Assembly: GCA_027452145.1 (NCBI GenBank)
Contig: DAIDHB010000182.1
Location: 1-41,245, forward strand
DNA length: 41,245 nt
Source of the DNA: Planctomycetales bacterium
Lineage (GTDB): Bacteria; Planctomycetota; Planctomycetia; Isosphaerales; Isosphaeraceae
Direction: 5' to 3'
The position numbers and the translations under genes were made by a program. Under the pieces are notes generated by a model that saw only the letters and a list, made by a program, of their open reading frames with translations, was not told the DNA's origin and made no database searches. Positions 1 to 9,153 of this stretch are shown in pieces. How positions within the stretch are numbered: position 1 is the stretch's first letter; each line of letters opens with the position of its first letter.

Positions 1-114
1 GACGGGGTTCGCGTCCCGGCCAAGGAGATGAGGATTCACGAGGCGCGACTCGATCGATCGAAAACGCTGCCGGACTACGACATCACGATCAAGCCAGTAA
101 TGAGGAAACGGTAG
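1..114 (+). CDS. 3' end of an unidentified protein (partial)
   Basis: An open frame runs from the first base of the window to a TAG at 112-114 and encodes 37 residues ending in ITIKPVMRKR. The composition (charged residues alternating with hydrophobic ones, strand-like) fits the end of a real protein, but no family can be recognised from this tail. It lies on the same strand as the sulfatases, 63 bases before the chosen start of the first one, so it may belong to the same transcription unit. The reading could also be chance, as only 114 bases are visible. Confidence 0.4.
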   Translation, partial: DGVRVPAKEMRIHEARLDRSKTLPDYDITIKPVMRKR

Positions 115-177
115 GGAAACTAATTCCTGCCGGACGCCTTATTCGGATGGCTGGCGGCTTCCGGCCGCATCGCCGAG

Positions 178-2472
178 TTGTTCGCGCAGGATTCCACATA
201 TCAGCCCGCGCAGTCCCGCGGCACGCAACTGCCCAAACCCGACCCGGCGTTCAGGGGGAAGATCGGGAAGACCTACAAGGACTCGATGCCCGACTATCCA
301 CAGGCGGTGAAGGCTCCGAAAGGTGCGCCGAATGTTCTGCTCGTCCTGCTCGATGATGTCGGTTTCGGCATGTGCTCGACCTTCGGCGGACCGGTGCCGA
401 CGCCGCACCTCGACAAGCTCGCGAAGAACGGGCTGACTTATAACCGGTTCCATACCACCGCACTCTGCAGTCCGACCCGAGCGGCCCTCCTCACGGGGCG
501 GAACCATCACAGTTGCGGGACGGGAGTCATCATCGAGATGGGCACCGGCTACCCCGGTTACACGGGGATCATCCCACGGAGTACAGCTGTCGTGGCGCAG
601 ACGCTCCGCGACAACGGCTACGCAACCGCCATGTTCGGTAAGGCGCACAACACTCCGGAGCCGGAGATCAGTCCCGCTGGTCCGTTCCACAACTGGCCCA
701 CCGGCCAGGGATTCGAGTACTTCTACGGCTTCAACCAGGGCGAAACGAACCAGTACTACCCTACGCTCTACCGCGACACCAGGCCAGTGGCCCAGCCGAG
801 GTCGCCGGAGCAGGGTTATCACTTCCTGGCGGATATGACGGACGAGGCCATCGCCTGGACGCGCAACGTGCGGGCAGCGAACCCCGACAAGCCCTGGTTC
901 AACTACTTCAGTACGTCTGGCGTTCACGCCCCGCACCACGCCCCACAGGAATGGCGCGACGAATACAAGGGCCGGTTCGATCACGGCTGGGACAAGCAGC
1001 GAGAACGGACCTACGCGAAGCAGATCGAGCTGGGCGTAATTCCGAAGGGGACCAAACTGACGCCGCGACCCGAGGGCCTGCCGTCCTGGGACTCTCGCTC
1101 GGCGGACGAGAAGAAGGTCTACGCCCGGCTCATGGAGAACTATGCGGGTTACATGGCCTACACCGATGACCAGGTCGGGCGACTCATCGACAGCCTGTCC
1201 ACGTCGGGTGAACTCGACAACACGCTGGTGATATATGTGGTCGGGGACAACGGCGCGAGCCCCGAGGGTGGGCTGGAAGGGACGTTCAGCGAACTGGCCA
1301 GCCTGATCGGCGTGGATCTAGGCCTGAAGAGCACGATCAAGCGGATCGACGAGATCGGCGGGCCGACCAGCGAGCCGCACGTCCCCGTCGGCTGGGCGTG
1401 GGCGATGAACACCCCCTTCCAGTGGACCAAACAAGTGGCGTCGCACTTCGGCGGCACCCGCAACCCGCTGGTCGTTCACTGGCCCAGGGGCATCAAGTCG
1501 AAGGGCGAGATGCGAACGCAGTTCCACCACGTCATTGATGTCGTGCCGACGATCCTTGAGGCGTGCAAGCTTCCCGAGCCCAAGGTTGTCGACGGCATCC
1601 CGCAGAAGCCTATCGAGGGCGTGTCGATGCTCTACTCATTCGACGACGCCACGGCCCCAGACCGTCGGACGACACAGTACTTCGAGATGAAGTGCAATCG
1701 GGCGATCTACCAGGACGGGTGGGTGGCCTGTAGCCGGTTCGGCGCGCCGTGGGACCGCGGCAAGAGCGGCGACGATTTCACCAGGGCACCGTGGGAGCTC
1801 TATCACATCACGGACGACTTTAGCGAGGCCATCGATCTCGCCGCGAAGGAACCGGAGAGGCTCGGCGTGCTGCAAGCCAGGTTCCTGGGGGAAGCCCGGA
1901 AGTACAACGTGTTTCCTCTCGACCCGCGGTTCTCGGAGCGACTCGACCCGAAACTGCGGGAATCCAGGCAGCCGAGAACCACCTGGACGTACTACGGCAA
2001 CGATGTCTGGCTACCTGAACCGATCGGGCCGCAACTCTTTCCACGTGGCCACACCATGACCGTCGAGCTGACGATTCCCAGGGGAGGTGCCGAGGGGGTG
2101 ATCAGTTGCTCGGGGGCGTTTTCGGCCGGGTGGTCCTTCTACGTCAAGGACGGGACGCCAAGATACCGCTACACCGCATTCGAGCTCGCGGACATTACGA
2201 TCCCCGCGACGATCCCCCTCTCCGAAGGCAAGGTTACGCTGAAATCCGAGTTCATCCCGGACGGTTCGAGAGAAGGAGGCGGCACGCTCAAGCTGTTCGT
2301 CAACGGTGAGCCGGCAGGCGAGGGCAAGATCAAGCGCACCTTCTTCCGGCACGGACTGGAGCCGTTCGAGGTAGGTCGCGACTCGATCACGCTGGTTTCG
2401 CCAGACTACCGGACGCCGTTTGCCTTCACCGGGACGATTCGGAAGATCACCTTCGAGTTGACCAGGGACTAA
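178..2472 (+). CDS. Arylsulfatase, large AtsD-like type
   Basis: Predicted type I sulfatase (764 aa) hydrolysing sulfate esters. The metal-binding pair D59-D60 (LVLLDDVGFG) is followed by the formylglycine motif CSPTR at 97-101, so Cys97 should become the catalytic FGly. Further conserved elements are GKAHN (usually GKWHL; Lys and His kept), the histidines of GVHAPHHAP and the second metal site VVGDNGAS. The last 150 residues or so form a strand-rich tail shared with the next gene. The start is uncertain: TTG at 178 has no Shine-Dalgarno and gives no signal peptide, yet the frame is open back to 124, and the upstream residues (LFGWLAAS, then FAQDST) resemble the signal peptide end of the downstream paralogue. 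Substrate unknown. It probably forms an operon with the sulfatase 74 bases downstream. Family assignment is firm; the N-terminus is not. Confidence 0.9.
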   Translation: MFAQDSTYQPAQSRGTQLPKPDPAFRGKIGKTYKDSMPDYPQAVKAPKGAPNVLLVLLDDVGFGMCSTFGGPVPTPHLDKLAKNGLTYNRFHTTALCSPTRAALLTGRNHHSCGTGVIIEMGTGYPGYTGIIPRSTAVVAQTLRDNGYATAMFGKAHNTPEPEISPAGPFHNWPTGQGFEYFYGFNQGETNQYYPTLYRDTRPVAQPRSPEQGYHFLADMTDEAIAWTRNVRAANPDKPWFNYFSTSGVHAPHHAPQEWRDEYKGRFDHGWDKQRERTYAKQIELGVIPKGTKLTPRPEGLPSWDSRSADEKKVYARLMENYAGYMAYTDDQVGRLIDSLSTSGELDNTLVIYVVGDNGASPEGGLEGTFSELASLIGVDLGLKSTIKRIDEIGGPTSEPHVPVGWAWAMNTPFQWTKQVASHFGGTRNPLVVHWPRGIKSKGEMRTQFHHVIDVVPTILEACKLPEPKVVDGIPQKPIEGVSMLYSFDDATAPDRRTTQYFEMKCNRAIYQDGWVACSRFGAPWDRGKSGDDFTRAPWELYHITDDFSEAIDLAAKEPERLGVLQARFLGEARKYNVFPLDPRFSERLDPKLRESRQPRTTWTYYGNDVWLPEPIGPQLFPRGHTMTVELTIPRGGAEGVISCSGAFSAGWSFYVKDGTPRYRYTAFELADITIPATIPLSEGKVTLKSEFIPDGSREGGGTLKLFVNGEPAGEGKIKRTFFRHGLEPFEVGRDSITLVSPDYRTPFAFTGTIRKITFELTRD

Positions 2473-2546
2473 CGACCCGTGGGATCAGTCGGGCCCCTGG
2501 GCTAAGCCGGTCCGACGAGGAACCAACTTTTCCGGAGAGCGCGCAA

Positions 2547-4913
2547 GTGCGATTGCAATCCTTGTCGCCGGGCCTATTCATCGCGGTCGGTTGCACTCTC
2601 GGCTGGCTCGCGGCCGACGCCCAGGACGAGACGGCCCGGCCGAGAGGCATAACGAGGATTGATCGCACGGTGCTCCCGCCGCCCACCCCGGCGTTCGAGG
2701 GGAGGATCGGGCTGAACTACAAGGAATCCACCCCAGACTTTTCGCCCGCCATGCCGGTGATCGCGCCACAGGGCGCTCCCAACATCCTGATCGTCGCCCT
2801 CGACGATGTCGGCTACGGACAACTCGGCTGCTACGGCGGGCCGATTGACACGCCGAACATCGACAAGCTCGCGGCGAGGGGGCTGCGGTACAACAACTTC
2901 CACACCACCGCACTCTGCTCCCCATCGCGCGGGGCGCTGCTCACCGGCCGCAACCACCACGCCATCGGCCTTGCGGCCATCACGGAAGCTGCGACCGGCT
3001 TTCCGGGCAACTACGGGTCGATTCCGAAAAGCGCGGCGACGATCGCCGAAACGTTGAAGCAGAACGGCTACAATACCATGGCCTTCGGCAAGTGGCATCT
3101 CGCCCCCTACACCGCGTACACGGCAGCCGGGCCGTTCGATCGCTGGCCGCTCGGCATGGGATTCGAGAAGTTCTACGGGTTCCTCGGTGGCGAGACCGAC
3201 CAATGGGCGCCGCTGCTGCTCCAGGACAACCACTTCATCGAGACGCCCACGCGCCCCGGCTACCACCTGACCGAAGACCTGGTGGACCGTACCATCGCCG
3301 GCATCCGCGACCAGCAGCAGGCGAACACAGGGCGGCCGTTCTTCGCCTACCTGGCCCTCGGTGCGTGCCACGCGCCCCTGCACGCCCCGAAGGAATCGAT
3401 CGCGAAGTACAGGGGTAAGTTCGACCACGGATGGGACAAGGTCCGGGAGGAGACCTTCGAGCGGCAGAAGAAGCTCGGCATCGTCCCGAAGGACACAGTG
3501 CTGCCGCCGGCCAATCCCGGCGTGCAAGCGTGGGCTGATCTGACCTCCGACCAGAGGAAGGTCTACTGCCGACTGCAAGAAGTCTTCGCCGGCTTCCTCG
3601 ATCACGCCGACCATCAACTGGGCCGGGTGTTCGCCGCGCTCGACGAGATGGGCATCGGTGACGACACGCTCGTCATGCTCGTCTCGGACAATGGCGCGTC
3701 GCAGGAAGGCTTGCAAAACGGCACGCTGAACACCGACCGCTATCGGAACTATTTCCCGGACACGGTCGAAGAGATGCTCAAGAAACTCGGCGACGCGGGC
3801 GGCCCGTCCACGGATCCCCATTACCCGATGGGCTGGGCAATGGCCGGCAACTCGCCCCTGAAGCGGTGGAAGCAGGATACCCACGCCGGCGGTAACACGA
3901 ACCCGTTGATCGTCTCGTGGCCCGCGAAAATCAAGGACGGCGGCGCGATCCGCAACCAGTACTATCACCTCGTCGATTTCGTCCCGACGATTCTCGAGGT
4001 GACCCGGCTTCCGGCACCCACTGCCGTCAACGGCGTCAAGCAGATGCCACTGCACGGCGTCAGCATGGCAAGTACCTTCACCGACGCGAAGGCCAAGACC
4101 CGTAAGCATTCGCAATACTACGAAATGCTCGGCAGTCGGGCGATCTGGGCTGATGGCTGGACGGCGGTGACCTGGCACAGGAAGGATACGCCGTGGGAAG
4201 AGGACAGGTGGGAGCTCTACTACACGGACGTGGACTTCACGGAAGCCAACGACCTCGCCGCGAAGCACCCCGAGAAGTTGAAGGAGTTGATTGCGCTCTG
4301 GGAATCCGAGGCGAAGAGTTACAACGTCTTCCCGCTCGACGACCGTCGGTATGAGCGTGTCGCCGATCCCACGCGGCCGGTCGCGGCGATTCCGAAAAAG
4401 CAATACGTTTACTACCCCGGCACCTCGATCCTGCACCCGTTGGCCGCACCGCAGATTCTGGGCGTGGAGCACACGATCACGGCACACGTCGCGATCCCGG
4501 AGGAAGGGGCCGAGGGAGTTCTCGCCTGCAGCGGCGGCGAGTTCGGCGGGTGGACGCTGTTCCTCAAGGATGCGAGGTTCCACTACGTCCAGAACTACCT
4601 GAAGTTGGAACAATTCGCGATATCGTCCGCCGAAGCGCTGCCGGCCGGGAAGCACACCCTCGGCGTCCATGTCACGCCGACCGATAAGCACCTGAAGCCG
4701 GACTACTTCATTTGCAACGCCGCTTTGTCGGTGAACGGCAAGCTGGTGGGGGAACTGAAGGGTATGAAGGTCGCCGGCCAGTACAGCGCGATAACCGGAT
4801 ATGGCTTACTCATCGGACGGAACACCGGAACGCCGGTGAGCGATGAGTACAAGGCACCGTTCGCATTTACCGGGAAGCTCGACAAGGTGACCATCGAACC
4901 CAGGAAGCCCTGA
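2547..4913 (+). CDS. Arylsulfatase, exported
   Basis: Second tandem sulfatase, 788 aa. The GTG start at 2547 is preceded by GGAG about 9 bases upstream. The N-terminus is a signal peptide (FIAVGCTLGWLAADAQ, likely cleaved near residue 26), so the enzyme acts in the periplasm or outside the cell. Motifs: DDVGYG at about 86-91 (metal), CSPSR at 124-128 (Cys124 is the formylglycine precursor), GKWHL, the histidine pair in CHAPLHAP, and SDNGAS. The C-terminal 180 residues are strand-rich and align with the tail of the first sulfatase. Length, motif order and the opening segment (PTPAFEGRIGLNYKES against PDPAFRGKIGKTYKDS) show the two arose by tandem duplication. Planctomycetes carry many such enzymes for sulfated polysaccharides; the substrate here cannot be read. 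No maturase gene is in view. Confidence 0.95.
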   Translation: MRLQSLSPGLFIAVGCTLGWLAADAQDETARPRGITRIDRTVLPPPTPAFEGRIGLNYKESTPDFSPAMPVIAPQGAPNILIVALDDVGYGQLGCYGGPIDTPNIDKLAARGLRYNNFHTTALCSPSRGALLTGRNHHAIGLAAITEAATGFPGNYGSIPKSAATIAETLKQNGYNTMAFGKWHLAPYTAYTAAGPFDRWPLGMGFEKFYGFLGGETDQWAPLLLQDNHFIETPTRPGYHLTEDLVDRTIAGIRDQQQANTGRPFFAYLALGACHAPLHAPKESIAKYRGKFDHGWDKVREETFERQKKLGIVPKDTVLPPANPGVQAWADLTSDQRKVYCRLQEVFAGFLDHADHQLGRVFAALDEMGIGDDTLVMLVSDNGASQEGLQNGTLNTDRYRNYFPDTVEEMLKKLGDAGGPSTDPHYPMGWAMAGNSPLKRWKQDTHAGGNTNPLIVSWPAKIKDGGAIRNQYYHLVDFVPTILEVTRLPAPTAVNGVKQMPLHGVSMASTFTDAKAKTRKHSQYYEMLGSRAIWADGWTAVTWHRKDTPWEEDRWELYYTDVDFTEANDLAAKHPEKLKELIALWESEAKSYNVFPLDDRRYERVADPTRPVAAIPKKQYVYYPGTSILHPLAAPQILGVEHTITAHVAIPEEGAEGVLACSGGEFGGWTLFLKDARFHYVQNYLKLEQFAISSAEALPAGKHTLGVHVTPTDKHLKPDYFICNAALSVNGKLVGELKGMKVAGQYSAITGYGLLIGRNTGTPVSDEYKAPFAFTGKLDKVTIEPRKP

Positions 4914-4917
4914 CAGG

Positions 4918-4957
4918 CCGGGGACAGCCACCTCGAAGACACGGAGCCTGTCCCCGG
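4918..4957. repeat. Palindromic intergenic element, copy 1
   Basis: Perfect 10-base inverted arms, CCGGGGACAG at 4918-4927 and CTGTCCCCGG at 4948-4957, enclose a 20-base loop containing CCTCGAAGAC. It lies between the convergent sulfatase and atpG genes. It could act as a bidirectional transcription stop, though there is no T-tract. A degenerate relative with the same loop core lies between sucC and sucD at about 13860. Confidence 0.7.
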
Positions 4958-5070
4958 GAGGTCACCCTGCCGCTCGACGTTTTACCATACGCTTGTTGCC
5001 ATTGACAGGTAAACGGCTGATCCGGAGACAGGGCGATTCCTCCGCGAGCGACATCCAACTGCGAAGCCGT

Positions 5071-5931
5071 CTAGCGATCCGCTGCGAAGCGGGCTCCGAT
5101 CAGCTCGAGGACCTGGGCGGTGATCGCCTGCTGCCGCTCGCGGCGCTCGAGATCGCGGAGGGTCTCAAGCATCCGCTCGGTGTTCCGGGTGGAGGAGTCC
5201 ATCGCAACGAGGCGGCTGGCCTGCTCGCTGGCGTAGGACTCGACGGCGATCAGATACAGGCTGATGAACAGGTACTCCTGCACCAGTCCGCCGAGGAGCT
5301 GGCCGGGAGTCAGGTAGTGGTGATACCTCGAGCCGGGCGGCGGTGCCGATCGTCGGATCGCCGAAAGATCTGGAGGTAGGAGCTGCACCTCGGTGGGCAC
5401 CTGCTCGCTGAGCGACTGGTAGCGGTTGTAGATCACGCGCAGGGTGCCCAGCTCGCCGGCGGCGCTTTGCCGGGCCGCCAGTTCGGCGAGCCGCTTGACC
5501 AGGTCGTGCAGCCCATCGAGCGAGGTCGCGGCGGGCTCACCAGCCGCCACCGTGACGCCGCGACCGATGAGCTGGTGAATCCCTCGCTGGCCGACCACCA
5601 CGAGGCGGGCCTGTCCCGCTTCGCGGACCTCCTGCCATCGCCGTTCGGCGTATTCCAGGACGTTGGGATTGAACGCCCCGCACAGAGGCTCCTCCGAGGT
5701 CATCACGAGGAGCGTGGTCGGGCGATCGTCGGCGACGACACCCTCGAGTGAGGCCGTGCCGTCAAGCAGGGTCGACATGGCGCGGACGACGACCTCATGA
5801 TACCGCCGCGCGCTCCCGAGGGCGCGTTGCGCCCCCTGGATTCGGCCGGCGGCGATGGCTCGCATCGCGCTGACGACGTCGTGGACCGTCTCAACGGCCT
5901 CCTTGCGCCGGCGCGTGGCCTCCCAGGTCAT
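5071..5931 (-). CDS. atpG: N-ATPase gamma subunit
   Basis: Central rotor shaft of the F1 sector, 286 aa. The long N-terminal helix (MTWEATRRRKEAVETV and onward) and the C-terminal helix (DSSTRNTERMLETL and onward) are the two halves of the gamma coiled coil; between them lies the Rossmann-like region (LLVMTSEEPLCGAFN). It is the last gene of the atpDCQRBEFAG operon. Its ATG overlaps the atpA stop as ATGA, which suggests translational coupling. The same frame stays open upstream inside atpA as far as 6723, but that is a shadow: the gamma family starts at this methionine. Confidence 0.95.
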   Translation of the reverse strand: MTWEATRRRKEAVETVHDVVSAMRAIAAGRIQGAQRALGSARRYHEVVVRAMSTLLDGTASLEGVVADDRPTTLLVMTSEEPLCGAFNPNVLEYAERRWQEVREAGQARLVVVGQRGIHQLIGRGVTVAAGEPAATSLDGLHDLVKRLAELAARQSAAGELGTLRVIYNRYQSLSEQVPTEVQLLPPDLSAIRRSAPPPGSRYHHYLTPGQLLGGLVQEYLFISLYLIAVESYASEQASRLVAMDSSTRNTERMLETLRDLERRERQQAITAQVLELIGARFAADR

Positions 5932-7448
5932 GATGGGGCGTCTCCCGTGGTGTCGCGTTTCACGGCGTCGATGGCCCGGCGCAGGCGGGCGGCCGCGTCG
6001 TCGGGGATTGCGTCGTCGCGCTCGATGCCGTCGAGCAGGTCGGTGTCGACGGCGTCGAGGCGGGCGATGAGCCTGCCGAGAAACCCGACGACCTGCTCGA
6101 CGGGCAGGTCGTCCAGATACCCCTGTCCGATGGTGAAGAGCACGGCGGCCTCGTGGGCGGTGCGGAGCGGCCGGAGCCGGGGCTGCTTGAGCGCTTCGCG
6201 GAGGCGGCGGCCGCGCTCGTAGCGGCGGCGGGTCTCGGGCTCGAGCTCGGCGCCGAAACGCGCGAAAGTCTCGAGCTCGTGCAACTGCGCATAGAGCAAT
6301 CGGAGGTCGCTGGCGAGCTGGCGGAGGACCTTCGGCTGGGCCTTGCCGCCGACCCGCGAGACACTCAGCCCGACGTCCACCGCCGGGCGGACGCCCTCGT
6401 TGAACAGGTGGCTGTCGAGGTAGAGCTGCCCGTCGGTGATCGAGATCAGGTTCGTTGGGATGTACGCCGCGATGTTCCCGGACTGGGTGGTCGCGATGGG
6501 CAGAGCGGTGAGGCTGCCGCCCCCGAGCCGGTCGTGGAGGCGCGTGGCCCGCTCGAGCAGCCGGGCGTGCAGGTAGAAGACATCCGGCGGGTACGCCTCG
6601 CGGCCCGGCGGCCGGCCGAGCAACAGCGCGATCCGCCGGTAGGCATCGGCGTGCGACGACAGGCTGTCGTAAACCACGAGCACGTGCCGGCCGGCATGCA
6701 TGAACGATTCGCCGATTGTGCACGCCGTGTATGGCGCGAGGTACTGCTGGCCCGCGGGTGAATCGGCGTCCGCCGCGACGACGACCGTCTGTCTCAGCAT
6801 GTCCTCGGAGCGAAGGGTCTCGACGACCTCGGCGATGTTGGTCTTGCGCAGGCCGATCGCGGCATAGACGCAGATCACGCCGCTATTGCGCTGGGCCAGG
6901 ATGGCGTCGAGGGCCAGGGAGGTCTTGCCGGTCGCCCGGTCGCCCAGGATCAGCTCGCGTTGGCCGCGGCCAAGGGGCAGCAGGGCGTCGATGATCTTGA
7001 TGCCCGTGTGCAAGGGCTCGCGCACCGGCGCGCGGTCGGCGACGCCCGGCGCCGCGACCTCGACTGGACGGCGGATATCGGAGCGCACGGGCCGGCCGCC
7101 GTCGAGCGGGCGGCCCAGCGCGTCGACGACCCGGCCGAGCAACTCGTCGCCGACGGCCACGCTGGCGACGCGACCGGTCGCACGCAACTCGTCGCCGGCC
7201 GAGACGTGCTCGGACCGGTCGAGGAAGAGCACGCCGACGACGTTCGGTTGGAGGTCAAAGGCCAGACCAGTCAGGCCGTCGGCGCGCTCGAGCAGCTCGC
7301 CGTAGCGGACCGAAGCCGCGCCCTTGATGCGCCCGACGCCGTCGCCGGCGCCGATGACGATCCCGATCTCCCGATGACGCACCCGCCAGTGCACCGACCC
7401 CAGGGCGCCGCGCACCTGCTCGCCAAGTTGATGGACCATCGCGCTCAT
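5928..7448 (-). CDS. atpA: N-ATPase alpha subunit
   Basis: Non-catalytic nucleotide-binding subunit of F1, 506 aa. After the N-terminal beta-barrel (GIVIGAGDGVGRIKG and onward) comes the P-loop GDRATGKT at 169-176, matching the GDRQTGKT of alpha subunits, then VVVAADADSPAGQQYLAPY and VYDSLSSHADAYR. The ATG at 7446-7448 overlaps the atpF stop as ATGA and has GGGGAG about 9 bases upstream, so the longer open frame (back to 7685) is not used. It assembles with beta into the alpha3-beta3 ring. Sequence differences from ordinary F-ATPase alpha, such as DRATGKT, are in line with the separate N-ATPase branch, but a tree would be needed to show this. Confidence 0.96.
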   Translation of the reverse strand: MSAMVHQLGEQVRGALGSVHWRVRHREIGIVIGAGDGVGRIKGAASVRYGELLERADGLTGLAFDLQPNVVGVLFLDRSEHVSAGDELRATGRVASVAVGDELLGRVVDALGRPLDGGRPVRSDIRRPVEVAAPGVADRAPVREPLHTGIKIIDALLPLGRGQRELILGDRATGKTSLALDAILAQRNSGVICVYAAIGLRKTNIAEVVETLRSEDMLRQTVVVAADADSPAGQQYLAPYTACTIGESFMHAGRHVLVVYDSLSSHADAYRRIALLLGRPPGREAYPPDVFYLHARLLERATRLHDRLGGGSLTALPIATTQSGNIAAYIPTNLISITDGQLYLDSHLFNEGVRPAVDVGLSVSRVGGKAQPKVLRQLASDLRLLYAQLHELETFARFGAELEPETRRRYERGRRLREALKQPRLRPLRTAHEAAVLFTIGQGYLDDLPVEQVVGFLGRLIARLDAVDTDLLDGIERDDAIPDDAAARLRRAIDAVKRDTTGDAPS

Positions 7449-8197
7449 GACCGGTGGCTCCCCGTCTGGTCCGGCCGGATGTCCTCGAGGCAGCCGGCCA
7501 TCGAAGCATCCCAGACGTGGCCGCCAATCCGCAGCCGGACGCCGCCCAGCAGCTCCGGACGGACCTGAACCGAGACCGCCAGCGGCCGGCCGGCCACCAT
7601 CTCGACGGCACCGCCCAGGTCGTGCAGGACATCCCCATTCAGCGCGGCGGCCGATTCGAGAACGGCGCTCTCTCCGTCCGCCCACTCGGCTCGCAGCCGG
7701 GTGCGTTCGTCGTCGGAGATGCGGCGTAGCTCATCCACCAGATGGCCGGCCAGTTGCTGCTGGACCGTGGCGCCGCAGACCTCGTGAAGGAACCTCTCGA
7801 CCAGCTCCACCGCCGACTGCACGAGCTCGCCCTGGAGCGAGCTCAGGGCGTCGTCCCGCTCGCGTGCAAGCTGCTGTTCCGCCTCCTCGCGGCGGCGGCG
7901 GATGGCGGCCTCGGCGTCGGCCGTCAATGCCTGGCGGTCGGCCTCGGCGCGATCGCGAGCGTCTCGCATCGCGGCCTCGCGCGCCCGATCGAGATCCGCG
8001 AGCTTCTGGTCGAGCGTCTCCTTGAGCGCGGCGGCCTCGCGGCGCGCGGCCTCGGCGTCCGCCAGCGCCCGGGCCGTGGTCTCGCGACGGTGGTCGATCG
8101 CCTCGCGCAGCGGACGGTAGAGCAGCCGGCGCAGCAGGTACACCAGAACCACGAAGTTGACGAGCTGGAACAGGAAGGTCCAGATGTTGAAGGCCAT
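7445..8197 (-). CDS. atpF: N-ATPase b subunit, long b-delta-like form
   Basis: Peripheral stalk protein, 250 aa; ordinary b subunits are about 160 aa. Residues 4-25 form the single N-terminal membrane helix (FLFQLVNFVVLVYLL), followed by a charged Ala/Arg/Glu-rich coiled coil to about 140. Residues of about 145-250 (helical part, then VSVQVRPELLGGVRLRIGG) resemble the delta/OSCP C-terminal region. No separate atpH is present in this operon, which is the known arrangement in N-ATPases, so the C-terminal part probably replaces delta and ties the stalk to F1. The gene begins 3 bases after the atpE stop. Confidence 0.92.
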   Translation of the reverse strand: MAFNIWTFLFQLVNFVVLVYLLRRLLYRPLREAIDHRRETTARALADAEAARREAAALKETLDQKLADLDRAREAAMRDARDRAEADRQALTADAEAAIRRRREEAEQQLARERDDALSSLQGELVQSAVELVERFLHEVCGATVQQQLAGHLVDELRRISDDERTRLRAEWADGESAVLESAAALNGDVLHDLGGAVEMVAGRPLAVSVQVRPELLGGVRLRIGGHVWDASMAGCLEDIRPDQTGSHRS

Positions 8198-8200
8198 GCC

Positions 8201-8470
8201 TCAGTGTCCACTGATAAGCGAGAGGAACGGATTGGCTAGCAGCACGATCAGCGCGATCACCAGGCAGTAGATGGCCAGCGATTCGATCATGGCCAGGCCC
8301 ACGAAGAGGGTCCGGCTGATCCGGTCCGAGGCGTCGGGCTGGCGAGCGATGGCGTCGAGCGCCGACTGGATCGCCCGGCCCTGGCTGGACGCGGGGCCCA
8401 TCGCGCCGATCGCCGTCGTCAGGCCGGCGACCACGACACAGACGATCGCGAAAATCACGGAAGCACTCAT
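8201..8470 (-). CDS. atpE: N-ATPase c subunit (Na+-type rotor ring)
   Basis: Proteolipid of the membrane rotor, 89 aa: two hydrophobic helices (about 4-24 and 54-80) joined by the polar loop ARQPDASDR. Aligned to the Ilyobacter tartaricus Na+-ATPase c subunit, the ion ligands are Gln30 (SSQGRA), Glu63-Ser64 (MIESLAIY) and Tyr68, equivalent to Q32, E65, S66 and Y70. This predicts Na+ rather than H+ as coupling ion; the neighbouring Thr ligand position is Leu65. The loop and the end of helix 2 (ALIVLLANPF) are strongly family-like. Its ATG overlaps the atpB stop as ATGA. Confidence 0.96.
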   Translation of the reverse strand: MSASVIFAIVCVVVAGLTTAIGAMGPASSQGRAIQSALDAIARQPDASDRISRTLFVGLAMIESLAIYCLVIALIVLLANPFLSLISGH

Positions 8471-9153
8471 GGCTTGACTTCCTCATCAGGAGCCTGGGAT
8501 CGGATGGCCGCGCTCAGATACACGACCGTCAGGACGGCGAAGATGTAGGCCTGGACCACGCCGGTCAGCACAGCGAGCATCATGATCGGCACGGGGACCA
8601 GCAGGCCGGCCAGCGAGAGCAGGACCGCCAGGATCAGCTCCTCGCTCATGATGTTGCCGAACAGGCGGACGGACAGGGCCAGGGTCCGCGAGAACTCGGT
8701 GATGATCTCGAGCGGCAGTAGCACGGGGGACGGCTCGAGGTAGTGCCGCAGGTAGCCGCGGAGTCCGCGCTGGCGGATCCCGTAGAATGGCACGGCGAGG
8801 AACACGACCACTGCCAGCGCGGCCGTACACGAGTAATCCGCCGTCGGCGAATGGAGTCCCGGTACCAGTCCGATCAGGTTGGCGGAGGCGATGAACAGGG
8901 CCAGGGTGACAACCAGCGGCGTGAATGGGCGGGGGTCGCAGCCGAGCAGATCGCGCATCAGGTCCTCGAAATGCTCGACGATGAGCTCCGCGACCACGGG
9001 CCAGCCGGTCTGACGCCGCCCCAGCCCGAGTCGGACGAGCAGCGCGAACGCGATCAGCACCCCCGTAACGACCAGGAGATCCGGAATCGTGCGGGTCAGC
9101 TCGAGCGGGCCGATCCGGAGCAGAACCGGCGGGGACAACCCCTTACTTTCCAT
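8467..9153 (-). CDS. atpB: N-ATPase a subunit
   Basis: Membrane stator subunit forming the ion half-channels, 228 aa, with about five to six hydrophobic segments. The essential arginine lies in RTLALSVRLFGNIMSEE, which matches the conserved NxxRLFGN region of AtpB, and the last helices (VPIMMLAVLTGVVQAYIF) are typical. The ATG at 9151-9153 is chosen because the protein then begins MESKGLSPPVLLRIGPLEL, as in N-ATPase a subunits; the gene overlaps the end of atpR by 11 bases. The longer frame to 9228 would run through atpR. Confidence 0.94.
   Translation of the reverse strand: MESKGLSPPVLLRIGPLELTRTIPDLLVVTGVLIAFALLVRLGLGRRQTGWPVVAELIVEHFEDLMRDLLGCDPRPFTPLVVTLALFIASANLIGLVPGLHSPTADYSCTAALAVVVFLAVPFYGIRQRGLRGYLRHYLEPSPVLLPLEIITEFSRTLALSVRLFGNIMSEELILAVLLSLAGLLVPVPIMMLAVLTGVVQAYIFAVLTVVYLSAAIRSQAPDEEVKP

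Noticed and set aside
2574..4691. 705-residue open frame antisense to the second sulfatase
   Set aside because: It is a mirror of a well-supported gene, kept open by high GC at third positions; composition (Arg/Val/Gly-rich, no motifs) is not protein-like.
5932..6723. Upstream continuation of the atpG frame inside atpA
   Set aside because: The residues are Pro/Arg/Ala-rich without any domain; atpA in the other frame is clearly coding, and gamma starts at 5931.
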